From Buchananella sp. 14KM1171 (GTDB lineage Bacteria; Actinomycetota; Actinomycetes; Actinomycetales; Actinomycetaceae), in contig NZ_CP159981.1 in assembly GCF_041380365.1 (NCBI RefSeq), positions 372,001-436,000 on the forward strand: 64,000 nucleotides of DNA, written 5' to 3'. The translations under genes were made by a program, and so were the position numbers. The notes beneath the pieces are model-generated. The model saw only the letters and a program-made list of their open reading frames with translations. It searched no databases and was not told the origin of the DNA. Each line of letters starts with the position of its first letter. The stretch's first letter is position 1. Positions 1 to 9,940 of the stretch are shown piece by piece.

Positions 1-2
1 CC

Positions 3-3000
3 AAGCGATGCCTGGAGGTCTCCAGCGACCACGCCCCGCAACTGCTGAGGTTCCTGTGCATGGCGCTCGAGGAGGAAGGAGTGCTCAGAGAGCACTCCAC
101 CAAGCAGGGCGGCACCGTCTACTCCATCAACCAGGACCGCGTGCTGCTCAGCTCCACCACCGATGAAGAACTAGAGGGCGGCGCGCTCAACCTGGAATGC
201 GACATCTGTAAGGCCAACAACGTGCTACCGGGCGCGGTGGCTGCACAGCTAAAGAGCGCGCCCTGCATGTCCTCCGGCTGCGATGGCCACCTGCAGCCCA
301 CACGCGGGGACGCCCACAACTACTACCGCAACTTCTACCGCTCCCCCTACCCCAAGCGCGTGGTCTCCCGTGAGCACTCATCGCTGCTGCCCACCAAGAC
401 GCGCCTGGAGTACGAGACCGGTTTCAAGCAAAACCCGCCCGCCCCCGGCGCGCCCAACGTGCTCGTGGCCACCCCCACCCTGGAGATGGGCATCGACATC
501 GGTGACCTGTCGTACGTGGTGCTCGCCTCCATGCCCACCAGTGTTGCCAGCTACGTGCAGCGGGTGGGCCGCGCGGGACGTCGGACAGGAAACTCGCTCA
601 TCCTGGCGCTAGTGCAGGGGCGGGGCGAGCACCTGCCCAAGATCTACGACCCGCTCTCCATCATCAACGGCGAGGTGGAGCCGCCCAGCACCTACCTGGA
701 GGCCACCGAGATCCTGCAGCGTCAGTTCGCTGCATTTGCCGGCGACCGCCTGGCCCGCCTGGGGCAGGTCCCGGAGCAAACCCGTCAGCACAACGTGCTC
801 AAGTCCACCGAACCTGACACCTACCTGGGCAAGCTGATCGAGCTGGTGGAACAAAACGGCGACGCGCTGATCGCCGACTTCACCTCCCGCCTGGCCCCGT
901 ATCTAGGGGAAAGCAGTATCGAGGCGTTGGCGCTTTGGGCTCGCCACTCCCTGCGCACGGACATAGAAAAGATGGTTCACACCTGGAACCAGGACCGCGC
1001 GCAGCTTCGGTTCAAGCTGGCCGCCATGCAAAAGGGCATCAAGCAGCTCGAGGCAGAGCGAGACAAGATCCGCTCCGTGCACGGCTTCAAGCCCACCGAC
1101 ACGCTGGAGAGGCTGAGCGACCTGCCCGCAGACCTACGCGAGGCCGAACGAGAGCTGCGCTCCGCCGTGGCACAGACCGCGCGGATGCGCGCCAAGTTGG
1201 GTGAGGACTGGTCCAGCCACTGGATCTCCATGCTGGAATCGGCTGGCCTGTTCCCCAACTACACGCTGCTGGACGACACCGTCACCCTGAACGTAGAGGT
1301 CACCAGGCGCAACCCGGAGACCACCGAGTTCGAGGCGGACACCAAGCCGTTCACGCGCGGGGCCAGCAGCGCGCTGATGGAGCTAGCCCCCGGGGCGGCC
1401 TTCTACGCCGACGGCCTGGAAATCAAGATCGACGCCATTGACCTGGGAGAAAACGCCTCCCGCGTGGAGCGTTGGCAAATCTGCCCGTGCTGCGGCTGGC
1501 ACGCGGAGGTGAGCAGCGGCCCGGCTAGCGCATCCGGGCGCGTCTCCACCTGCGCCCGCTGTGGGGACGGCGCGATTGCCGACTCCGGGCAGAACATGGA
1601 CGTGGTGCGCCTGCAGACGGTCTCCGCGCGCGTGTTCCAGGACGAGAGCGCCATCACCGACAAGAGCGACGAGCGCCGCCGCTCCTACTTCTCCGTCATC
1701 CCGCTGCCGGACCTGGACCGGCGCTACAGCCAGGCGCAGTGGTTTGAGTCCTCCACCGGCTTTGGTATCGAATACCTCAGCCGCGCCGACATCACCTGGC
1801 TGAACCTGGGGGCAACCTCCAGCGGCGCGGCCGAGCGCACCCTGGGCGGGCACGTGGTACGCACTCCCCTGTTCAGGGTGTGCTCCTACTGCGGGAAGCT
1901 CGATGGCAGCGTGAAGGAGAACTCCAAGGAGGAACACCGCTACTGGTGCAAGCACCGCTTGGACATCGAGGAGCACAACGCCACCATCGCGATCTCCCGC
2001 CACCTGCGCACCCAGGGCGTTGTGCTGCACCTGCCCAGTGCCGCAGCGGTGAGTGAGGAATTTGCGATCCCCACGTTGAAGGCCGCGATCCTGTTGGGCA
2101 TGCAGAAGCAAATCGGTGGCACGATCGGCACGCTCTCCATCATCTCCCTGCCAAATACCAAGGAGAACGGCCCCAACTCGATCCTGATTCATGACCAGGT
2201 GCCCGGCGGCACCGGCTACCTGGCGGCCTTCAAGGAGCCGCGCCTGGTGCACGACGCTCTGGCCGCCGCCTGGGAGGTTGTCACCACCTGCAGCTGCGCA
2301 GAGGAAGCCCGGCGCGCCTGCCACCGCTGCCTGCTGCCCTTTGCCGACCACGGGCAGGTGGCCAATGTGTCTCGGGTGGACGCCCAGCGCCTGCTGGGGA
2401 TCCTGTTGGGCATCGGCCCGGCCTCCCCGCGCCCTGACTTTGCGCGGTGGAGCATCTCTACCAGCCGCCCAGAGAGCACCGCCACCGAATCCGCGCTGGA
2501 GCTGCGCATGCGGGCGCTGCTAAAGCAGATGCTGGAAAAGGCCGGGGCGCAGATGACGGAGGTACCGGGCTTGGAGGGCCCCAAGCTGATTTTCTCTCTG
2601 CCCGGCTCAGACTTGAAATGGAGCCTGTCCCCGCAGGTTTTGCTGGGCGGCACTAAGCCCGACTTCGTGTTGGCCTGCACCAACCCGCGCATTCCCCGCC
2701 TGGCGATCTACACCGACGGGGCCGCCTTTCACGCGTCCAGCGCACACAACCGCGCTGGCGACGACGCCATCAAGCGCCACCACCTGCGCGTTGACGCCTC
2801 CCCCTCGATCCCGTGGGCCCTGACCGATCAGGACCTGGACCTGTTCGAGGCCCAGCTTCGTGACAAGCCGCTGCCAAGCGCGGGGGCAAGCGAGATCAAC
2901 CCGCAGGTGCTGGACTTCTTCAGTGCCCAGTACGTGCTGCCTGCTCCCATCACTGCCGCGTTGTCGCGTGGCTCGATGGCGCTGCTGTGGGAGTGGATCG

Positions 3001-3722
3001 TGGATCCCGACGTGGAAAAGTGGACGGCCTTTTCCACCATTGCCCCGAGCCTGGCCTTGGTTAGCCAGTACCCGCTGGACCAGCAGACCGCACACAACGA
3101 GCTTGGCGTGGCCGAGCCCACCTTCAACTTCATCAAGAGCGGCCTATCCGAGGGCGAGCAAGGCAAATGGTGGGAACGCCGGGAAGGCACCATGCGCCTG
3201 ATCGCGGGCGGAATCCCCAGCAGGGAGGCCGCCACGCGCACAATCCGCTCCCTGGTATACCTGGACGACTCCGCGCCCGCCGCAGCTGACTACCAGGACT
3301 CTTGGCGCGCCTGGCTCTACTGGGCCAACCTGACCGCCTTTGCCTCGCCGCGCGTCAACCGCGTGCTGACGGCCTCCTCCCCCGACGTCCTTGACGACCT
3401 GGATTCTCTAGGCGCATCGGCTTTGCCCGCCGACGTTCCGCCCGCCTGGCAAGAAATCCTGGACGACGCCGTTGACGACCAGGAACGCTCTGCCCTGCTC
3501 CAGATCGTGGCCGTGCCAAGCGTGGCGAAGCTGGAACTGCCGAGCTTTGGTGAGGAAATCGGGGGAACGCCCGTGCTGCTGCGCTGGCCCGAATACGGTT
3601 ACGCCATCGCCTACAGCGAGGACGACCTGCCCACGCTCACCGCCAGCGGGCTTACCGCCCACACCCTGACCCAAATTGACCAGATCACCGCAAAATTGGT
3701 CCAACTGAGCGGAGGCAACTGA
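3..3722 (+). CDS. Large DEAD/DEAH-type helicase with DUF1998 region and nuclease-like C-terminal domain (5' partial)
   Basis: The frame is open from the window edge, so the N-terminus, including the Walker A/B motifs, lies upstream. Residues are counted from the Met at base 60. Superfamily 2 motifs V and VI are visible at about 137-180 (ATPTLEMGIDIG, then QRVGRAGRR). Cysteine pairs near 475 and 605 and a CSC...CHRC cluster near 740-760, following a PGGTGYL stretch, match the metal-binding DUF1998 region of MrfA/Druantia/DISARM-type helicases. Near 865-910, TKPDFVL followed by IYTDGAAFH resembles a Vsr/DUF559-like restriction-endonuclease fold. Its stop overlaps the next start (TGATG), so the two are probably translationally coupled. 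An anti-phage role is inferred from architecture and island context; the named system is not determined. Confidence 0.85.
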   Translation, partial: KRCLEVSSDHAPQLLRFLCMALEEEGVLREHSTKQGGTVYSINQDRVLLSSTTDEELEGGALNLECDICKANNVLPGAVAAQLKSAPCMSSGCDGHLQPTRGDAHNYYRNFYRSPYPKRVVSREHSSLLPTKTRLEYETGFKQNPPAPGAPNVLVATPTLEMGIDIGDLSYVVLASMPTSVASYVQRVGRAGRRTGNSLILALVQGRGEHLPKIYDPLSIINGEVEPPSTYLEATEILQRQFAAFAGDRLARLGQVPEQTRQHNVLKSTEPDTYLGKLIELVEQNGDALIADFTSRLAPYLGESSIEALALWARHSLRTDIEKMVHTWNQDRAQLRFKLAAMQKGIKQLEAERDKIRSVHGFKPTDTLERLSDLPADLREAERELRSAVAQTARMRAKLGEDWSSHWISMLESAGLFPNYTLLDDTVTLNVEVTRRNPETTEFEADTKPFTRGASSALMELAPGAAFYADGLEIKIDAIDLGENASRVERWQICPCCGWHAEVSSGPASASGRVSTCARCGDGAIADSGQNMDVVRLQTVSARVFQDESAITDKSDERRRSYFSVIPLPDLDRRYSQAQWFESSTGFGIEYLSRADITWLNLGATSSGAAERTLGGHVVRTPLFRVCSYCGKLDGSVKENSKEEHRYWCKHRLDIEEHNATIAISRHLRTQGVVLHLPSAAAVSEEFAIPTLKAAILLGMQKQIGGTIGTLSIISLPNTKENGPNSILIHDQVPGGTGYLAAFKEPRLVHDALAAAWEVVTTCSCAEEARRACHRCLLPFADHGQVANVSRVDAQRLLGILLGIGPASPRPDFARWSISTSRPESTATESALELRMRALLKQMLEKAGAQMTEVPGLEGPKLIFSLPGSDLKWSLSPQVLLGGTKPDFVLACTNPRIPRLAIYTDGAAFHASSAHNRAGDDAIKRHHLRVDASPSIPWALTDQDLDLFEAQLRDKPLPSAGASEINPQVLDFFSAQYVLPAPITAALSRGSMALLWEWIVDPDVEKWTAFSTIAPSLALVSQYPLDQQTAHNELGVAEPTFNFIKSGLSEGEQGKWWERREGTMRLIAGGIPSREAATRTIRSLVYLDDSAPAAADYQDSWRAWLYWANLTAFASPRVNRVLTASSPDVLDDLDSLGASALPADVPPAWQEILDDAVDDQERSALLQIVAVPSVAKLELPSFGEEIGGTPVLLRWPEYGYAIAYSEDDLPTLTASGLTAHTLTQIDQITAKLVQLSGGN

Positions 3723-6088
3723 TGCCCAACGTTGTTCTAGCCAGCCAGAAGAACAAGATCGACGGCTCTATCAAGGCCAAGGCTTACACGTTCCTGCAGA
3801 AGCTGCAGGACAGCGACACCACGCCCGGCCTGCACATCGAGCCCATCAAGAACGCTGTGGACCCGCGCGTGCGCACCGGACGCGTGGACGACTTCTTGCG
3901 CGCCGTGCTATTCCGTATCGACTGCGAGGGCGAGCCCGTCTACTACTACGTGGGCACCTTCCCCCACGACGACGCCATCGCCTACGCTCGCCGCACCGAG
4001 CTGCGCTTCAACCTGGCGCTCGGCGTGCGCGAACTACTGCAGCACCCAGACCCAGGGCCCGGTGACGCAGCCGAAAGCGGCAAAATGGATGCTGCCAGCG
4101 GTACCGATATGCCCGACGTTCCCTCCAGCCAATCCGCGACGGCGGCGCGAGATGAGGAAGGCGGGCGGAACGTCGTCCAAAAGGAAAACCTGCTCGCCCA
4201 AAACTGGGACCAGGCAACGCTCGAAAGCATCGGCATCTCCGGCCCGCTGGCCGGGCAGGCGCTAGCCGCGCAAACGCAAGCCGAGCTAGCGCGCGTGCTA
4301 GAAGACGCGCCGGAAACACAAGCACTAGTGCTCCTAGGGTTGGCGTGCGGCGAAAGCTGGGCCGCAATCAAGGAAGAACTCGGCATCAGCGAAACCAGCT
4401 ACGAGCGTGAAGAGCAGGCACTCGCCGCCGAATTCGCCGGCAACTCCGGCGGGTTCACGTGGGTCGGCAACAACCCCGACAGCCTGCGCGAGGCCCTGGA
4501 ATCCTCAGACATCAACAAGTGGCGCGTCTTCCTCCACCCAGAACAGCGCCGCTACGCAGAAGGAAGCTGGAAGGGTCCCTACCGGCTCTCCGGCGGCGCA
4601 GGAACAGGCAAGACGGTGGTGCTGCTGCACCGAGCACGCGCCCTACACCGCAAGCACCCCGGCGCGCGCATCCTGCTCACCACCTACACCCGCACCCTGG
4701 CCGACTCACTACGCACGGGCCTCGAACTGCTCGCGCCAGAGATCGAATTCGTCGACCTGGGGCAACCCGGTGTGTGTGTCAAAGGCATCGACCAAATCGC
4801 GGCACACATCATCAACCACGCTTCCAAGGAAGAACTCGCCGCGGCCGCCCACTGCGTGCTTGGCCGCGCCCGCCCCCTCACCTTCGGCAAGCGCCTAGGG
4901 GACAACGACGCCGCCAACCTGTTCGAACGCATCGGGGCCGACCACACCGTGCCCGACCAGCGCCTCCTCACCGGCGCGTTCCTAGCCAGCGAATACGACA
5001 ACGTGATCCTGCCCGCGCGAATCACCAGCCTCGAGAGCTACCTGCGCGTGCCCCGCCCCGGGCGCGGCACCCCCCTCTCCCGGCCCCTGCGCAAGGTGCT
5101 GTGGGAGATATTCGACGAGTTCCGCTCCAACCTCGATGTCCAGGGCGTGCTCACGTATCCCGAGGTCGTGGCGCTGGCCGCGCAGGTGATGGCGACTCGA
5201 GGCGCTGGGGAGGCTGGTGTTAGTGAGGCCGGCGGCGGTGTTGGCGGCGGCACGGTTGACGGCCTTGCCGCCGGTGAGGCCGGCGGCGGTGTTGGCGGCG
5301 GCGGGAGGAACGTCGGCCCCCAGTGCCTGGCCGACCACATATTGGTCGACGAGGCGCAGGACTTCCACGCACTCCACTGGCAGCTGCTGCGGGCGGCCGC
5401 GCCGGAGGGCTCCGACGACCTATTCATTGCGGAGGACGCGCACCAGCGGATCTACCGCACGCGCGTGTCACTCGCTAAGTACGGGATCAACATCAGGGGA
5501 CGCTCACGCCGCTTGCGGCTCAACTACCGCACAACAGCTGAGAACCTGGCCTGGTGTATCAACGTGCTCGAAGGAGGCAGCTACCTGGACCTGGAGGACC
5601 AGCCCGAGGACGTCAGCGAATACAAGTCGGTGCGGTCGGGCCCGGCGCCGCGCGTCATTCAGGCGGCGCGGGGGCAGGGTGAGGTCGATGCGATCGTGGA
5701 CGTGGTGCGTGGCTGGATTGACCGCGACGGGACGGAACTGCAGCGCAACTCCATCGCCGTGCTAACCCGCTCCAGCGCGAAGGCAGATGCGATCAACCGG
5801 GCGTTGCCGAGTGCGGGCATCGCGTCTGTGTTCCCAAGGTCGGGCGAGGCGGTGGACGCAGACAGCGTGGTGGTCATGACCATGCACCAGGCCAAGGGAC
5901 TGGAGTTCCGGTACGTGATCGTGGCCGGGGCCGGCGCGGACGAGCTGCCGTCCAAGTGGGCACTGGCCTCCATGCCCGAGGGCGAACGGGACGAAATACT
6001 GCTGCGGGAGCGGTCCCTCCTGTACGTCGCTGCGTCACGCGCCCGCGACGAGCTGGTGGTGACTACAACGGCCGAGCGGGAGTTCTAG
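3722..6088 (+). CDS. UvrD/Rep-family helicase with N-terminal RelE-like domain
   Basis: This 788-residue superfamily 1 helicase is coupled to the preceding gene by a one-base overlap. The first ~110 residues look like a RelE/ParE toxin fold (VDDFLRAVLF, then YYYVGTFPHDDAIAYA). Walker A is GGAGTGKT near 290, Walker B is VDEAQDF near 541, and later motifs include LNYRTT, TMHQAKGLEF and LLYVAASRARDEL, so the ATPase core looks intact. Between ~493 and 537, just before Walker B, is a Gly/Ala-rich low-complexity insert. A second linker near 146-155 carries the recurring GGRNVV peptide discussed in the findings. It probably acts as the second motor of a two-gene defence module. Whether the RelE-like domain cleaves RNA cannot be judged from sequence alone. 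Confidence 0.85.
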   Translation: MPNVVLASQKNKIDGSIKAKAYTFLQKLQDSDTTPGLHIEPIKNAVDPRVRTGRVDDFLRAVLFRIDCEGEPVYYYVGTFPHDDAIAYARRTELRFNLALGVRELLQHPDPGPGDAAESGKMDAASGTDMPDVPSSQSATAARDEEGGRNVVQKENLLAQNWDQATLESIGISGPLAGQALAAQTQAELARVLEDAPETQALVLLGLACGESWAAIKEELGISETSYEREEQALAAEFAGNSGGFTWVGNNPDSLREALESSDINKWRVFLHPEQRRYAEGSWKGPYRLSGGAGTGKTVVLLHRARALHRKHPGARILLTTYTRTLADSLRTGLELLAPEIEFVDLGQPGVCVKGIDQIAAHIINHASKEELAAAAHCVLGRARPLTFGKRLGDNDAANLFERIGADHTVPDQRLLTGAFLASEYDNVILPARITSLESYLRVPRPGRGTPLSRPLRKVLWEIFDEFRSNLDVQGVLTYPEVVALAAQVMATRGAGEAGVSEAGGGVGGGTVDGLAAGEAGGGVGGGGRNVGPQCLADHILVDEAQDFHALHWQLLRAAAPEGSDDLFIAEDAHQRIYRTRVSLAKYGINIRGRSRRLRLNYRTTAENLAWCINVLEGGSYLDLEDQPEDVSEYKSVRSGPAPRVIQAARGQGEVDAIVDVVRGWIDRDGTELQRNSIAVLTRSSAKADAINRALPSAGIASVFPRSGEAVDADSVVVMTMHQAKGLEFRYVIVAGAGADELPSKWALASMPEGERDEILLRERSLLYVAASRARDELVVTTTAEREF

Positions 6089-6227
6089 GGCCCTACGGCC
6101 AATGCTTGCCAAAACTCTCTCTGCAACAACGCGACTGCCTTCGAAAACCCACTGCGAGAACTCGGCCTGATGATCACTCATCTCCTATATAAAAAACCGC
6201 AAACATCTAATCATCTATACCAAAGCA

Positions 6228-7400
6228 ATGAACCCAAACAGAGGTCGCCCCAGGGCACACAAAGCACAAATAGGCAACTCTAAACTGGTTAGAAAAGCTA
6301 GGATTAATCAACATCTATTACATCAACTGCCGCGCCAAAACGCAAGCCAGGTCGCTAATACTTCTACAAGACCACGAACCACGGCCGCCAAATTCGCCAC
6401 CCTAACCTTGCAAATAATACTCTCGCTAACATTCTCAACCCTTGGTTTCATCGCCCTAACCGACAACACCCAACAAAACAGCGAATACTCCAGCCTCTCC
6501 ATCTACTACGGAATCGACAGCAGCGCAGAACTTCCAGACAAACTCTTCCCGTTTCACACTGGGGCCACGTTTGCCAAAACCCCAGAATTAAGTGAGATTA
6601 GGTTCGCAATACCAACTTCTTTACTGGGTCATACGTTTGCGCTCTTGGTGATACAAGACCATGGGACCCTTTTCGAGGAGGAAGATATAGAGAACGCTAC
6701 ATCTGATGTCGGGCAAGTAACCAACTGCACAAGACAGGCCGGCAAACCATGCATCATGATAAAAGGAACACTTGAGAAGGTCTACAAAACTATTCCATGC
6801 ACCGGGAACCTTGGCTTTGTCGAGCAACTGGAGGAGTACACAACCGTCACCCTAGCAATGAGAATGAATCCGTTTACAGCCGGGACCCCATTCATAAAAC
6901 ACTTCAATCTACGATACTCAAACTACGAGTATCCGAATGCACCCGTCAGCGTGATGAAAAACGTCACTTTAGAAACTGACATGATTTTCCGCCCTCACCA
7001 CATATGCACCACGTTGAAAACGCCTAGCGACCATCGAGTTGTATCGCATAGCAACGGATTTAGCTTTGCCGGATCAGAAGGCAGCAGTAAGGCCGAGACT
7101 AGAACTCCCGACGGAGGCTGGATGACATTGAAACGAAATGATGCTACAGCGATCGCCACGGTACTCTTCATGATAGCTGGAATAATCATGACTCCGATTG
7201 TTGAACACCTACTGAAGGCAGCCGGCCAATCCATTGGTCGACCGATGAAGAAACTGCATCATTTCATATATCGAACCAGGGCACGACAGGAGCCCCAAGC
7301 CGTTCCCCGCTCCCCTTTCACAGGGCACGGCAATAAATCTATGCCGACAAACCACCCTCCTTCGCCGAATCATTCCACACCCACCTCTACTCTGAACTAA
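6228..7400 (+). CDS. Hypothetical two-pass membrane protein of the accessory island
   Basis: I do not recognise this 390-residue protein. It has a basic N-terminus, a transmembrane segment at about residues 54-77, an extracytoplasmic region of roughly 230 residues with several Cys, a second transmembrane segment near 308-330, and a basic, proline-rich cytoplasmic tail. Base composition is clearly AT-richer than the helicase genes before it, which suggests separate acquisition. The start is the first in-frame ATG after an AT-rich gap, with no convincing ribosome binding site, so the true start may differ. Its position next to a helicase pair makes a defence accessory role conceivable, but nothing in the sequence proves it. 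Confidence 0.6.
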   Translation: MNPNRGRPRAHKAQIGNSKLVRKARINQHLLHQLPRQNASQVANTSTRPRTTAAKFATLTLQIILSLTFSTLGFIALTDNTQQNSEYSSLSIYYGIDSSAELPDKLFPFHTGATFAKTPELSEIRFAIPTSLLGHTFALLVIQDHGTLFEEEDIENATSDVGQVTNCTRQAGKPCIMIKGTLEKVYKTIPCTGNLGFVEQLEEYTTVTLAMRMNPFTAGTPFIKHFNLRYSNYEYPNAPVSVMKNVTLETDMIFRPHHICTTLKTPSDHRVVSHSNGFSFAGSEGSSKAETRTPDGGWMTLKRNDATAIATVLFMIAGIIMTPIVEHLLKAAGQSIGRPMKKLHHFIYRTRARQEPQAVPRSPFTGHGNKSMPTNHPPSPNHSTPTSTLN

Positions 7401-7534
7401 ATCGATGGCATGTGCAGGCGCAGCGAGTCAAAGCCACGATCGAATAACGCAATCGCGTCTACCACTGAAGCAAACAAAGCATTAACGCTAGGCAGTAGGA
7501 TTGAGAGAGATTACTCATGAGGACCACTTGGAGT

Positions 7535-8305
7535 TTACCACCCTAACCCCCACTTTATGGAGGAGGCCAGCATATCACCGAGGGCACCGATCATGATTTG
7601 CGTCCCGATAGTCGTTTGCTCCGATTCACTTCCCGGTCTCACCAGTTCACCTACACCATACGAGGCATCTTCCAGATCCTGCTCAAGGTCGCGTGAAATC
7701 CGTTCAATTACTGCCGGCAAAGAGTTCCTGCCACCACCATCAAGAACGCCAGACTGGACGGATTCCCAGTCCACAATTGGATCCCCCTGCTCTTGCAAAT
7801 ACACGTTGAGAAGAACCAGCTCACAACCTTCTCCCCGATATTGCCACTCCCAGTTTGTCCCACGTTCTACATGTTCCCGAATTTCATTGAAACCAAATTC
7901 GTCGAAGTACCATGAGCGCCCATTCTCTGCACCAACCTGTACCTGTGGCGTGTACGGAAATGCGCCACGCTCTGAGGCATAGTATCCGGGGAAAAAGAGA
8001 TCCCACGTGTTCCCCGTGCGAAGGTCGAAGTATCGCCGCCTAGCGGCCATGGTTCTCATGCAGGGGTCATCCGGGAAAGCGAATAGCAGTGCTAGCACTG
8101 TATAGCTACCGCACCATCTAGCCGAAATTGCATCTCTCAAGTATTGTCGTGAATTAGCCGCACTTATCAATGACATTGACGAATTACTCTGCTCGAACTT
8201 CTGCCGCACGCCATCTCGTTCACGAATAAATTGGGACTGTCGCTGACGCAGTCGCCCCATCACGGTCCATCTATCAGCGTAATCCCAACCAGTCGCGAGC
8301 CACAT
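7535..8305 (-). CDS. Hypothetical protein of the accessory island
   Basis: A 256-residue protein of unknown family. It is rich in aromatic residues (FFPGYY, RSWYFDEFGFNEI, NWEWQYRGEG) and ends with a hydrophobic GALGDMLASSIKWGLGW segment. An in-frame stop lies just upstream of the ATG, so the start is well bounded. It is convergent with the membrane protein gene and its 5' end is only about 40 bases from the end of a degenerate insertion sequence. Composition is AT-richer than the core genome. No motif allows a functional call. Confidence 0.55.
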   Translation of the reverse strand: MWLATGWDYADRWTVMGRLRQRQSQFIRERDGVRQKFEQSNSSMSLISAANSRQYLRDAISARWCGSYTVLALLFAFPDDPCMRTMAARRRYFDLRTGNTWDLFFPGYYASERGAFPYTPQVQVGAENGRSWYFDEFGFNEIREHVERGTNWEWQYRGEGCELVLLNVYLQEQGDPIVDWESVQSGVLDGGGRNSLPAVIERISRDLEQDLEDASYGVGELVRPGSESEQTTIGTQIMIGALGDMLASSIKWGLGW

Positions 8306-8342
8306 GGCGCAAGGTTAACAAGCTCTTCCCACTTGAGGGTGT

Positions 8343-9712
8343 AGTGGTGTCCCTGTCCCGCGTCAGACTTAGTCGCAGGGCCGTTGTGTAGGTCTTGAAG
8401 GAGAGCCCGTCATGGGAAGACCTCCAGGGATTTCGGTGGAGAAGAAGGCCAGGATTGTGTTGAGTGTCCTGGCCGGAGAGATGACTATTGCCGAGGCAGC
8501 AAGGCGTGAGAGGGTCAGCGAGCAGTGGCTTGGTCGGTGGAATGCTGACTTTCTTGAGGCGGGCAAGGCTGGCCTTGCAGCGGGCAGGCCCAAGCCGTCG
8601 ACACGCGAGCAACAGTTGGAAACCCGAAGGCTTGGAGCTAACCCAGGCGCTTGGCGAGGCTGCGGTAGAGATCCGGGTGTGGAAGAAGTCTGCGCAGGGC
8701 AGGCTGGGCCCTCTTCGAGGACCTCGAGGTAATCCGCATCGAAGCAGACACCCGCCGACCGTGGGGGTTCGTCAAACTGATCGGCATGCCCTTTTCTTAA
8801 CTGGGAGGCTGGCAGGCCAAGGCCCGCCAAGAGAAAAGACCCAGGGGGCCATGGCCTTGGCCCGCACGTACGGCTGCGCGGGAGTTGGTGACCAAACACG
8901 CGCTGCCCCATGCCAGCGTGAGGTGCACCGCAAGATCTGGGCCCTGACCCGTCATGACGGGCACAACGTTTCCCAAGCAACCGTGCTGCGTATCGTGCGT
9001 GATGACGGGTTGATCTGGGCCTGGCGGTAGCAAAAACAGCGCCGGGAGCTGGCAAAAAAGCCTAACTCCGCCTTCGTCAGGAACCCGACCGGCCCGAACC
9101 AGGTGGGGCAGCTGGACTTCAGCGAGTTTTCAGACCACCCCCGGGGCGGGACTTGGCGCATTGCCGGATGCCGCCACTGGTTCTCCCAAGGTACGAACAC
9201 CCCCCCCTTTGCACGTCTCGCCGATTGCGAACCAATACCAGGCTTTTAAACGCGATCGAGCTCGCCCTGGCTGACCACAGCACGGTGTTCGGCTACCGTC
9301 TTCTCGAGGCAGTAGACCCCGACACCGGCGAGCTGGGCCCAGCGAGGAGGATTGTGACCGACAACGGCGGCCCGTTCAGGCCGCTGAACTTCGAGGTATT
9401 CATCATGCAACACCCCGAACTACGCCACGGCCATGCGCGAGTGAAGTCCCCCAGCCAGAACGGATCACGCGAACGTGACCTTGAGCACGTTAAAGAAGCG
9501 ACGGGTTCTTCCTAGACGCGCATCTGCCACGCACAAGCCTGTGGTTGAACGAGCCGAAGACTACCGAGTCGAGTACAACACCCAACGCCCCCACGAAGCA
9601 ATCGCTTTCAACCGCCCCCTGGATGCCCACCTCGGCCGAGCCAGCGCGACCATCCCCACCTTTGAACAAGAAGCAATCCTGCCAACTACTTGACGCGGGA
9701 CACCCACACCAA
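8343..9712 (+). mobile_element. Degenerate insertion sequence with inverted ends
   Basis: The left end (GGTGTCCC...CGCGTCA, about 8346-8365) and the right end (TGACGCGGGACACC, 9691-9704) are inverted relatives; the left copy carries a six-base insertion. Between them lie remnants of an HTH protein and an integrase-core transposase broken over several frames. I see no clear target duplication. The element is non-functional as it stands. Confidence 0.65.
8412..9693 (+). pseudogene. Broken IS3/IS481-type transposase
   Basis: The first ~65 codons encode a helix-turn-helix segment (TIAEAARRERVSEQWLGRW). The frame then shifts, and integrase-core pieces appear in other frames: NQVGQLDFSEF near 9096-9130, RIVTDNGGPFRPL near 9345, and the terminal YNTQRPHEAIAFNRPLDAHLG near 9575-9640. 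At least three frameshifts and one in-frame stop separate the pieces, so no functional transposase is made. The DDE order (D in LDFSEF, D in VTDNG) is typical of IS3/IS481 rve-type enzymes; which of the two families is not settled. Confidence 0.75.
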
Positions 9713-9940
9713 CAAAACGAGGCAAATAATTGACGCTGGGCGGCTTTGTTGCCCCGGTTATTAACATCAGGACGCGTTCCTCACCCAGCGCTATCTTTTG
9801 TTGTCCCGCCCACCCCTTTGCTGCCTGAGCCGACCGTCCTGCGACACCACCCAAAACACTTACACCGCCGACTGGAAATATTCATCTATCCATTAGCGCT
9901 GATGCAATGTGCAAAATTTTTAGTATGCCCCACAGACATC

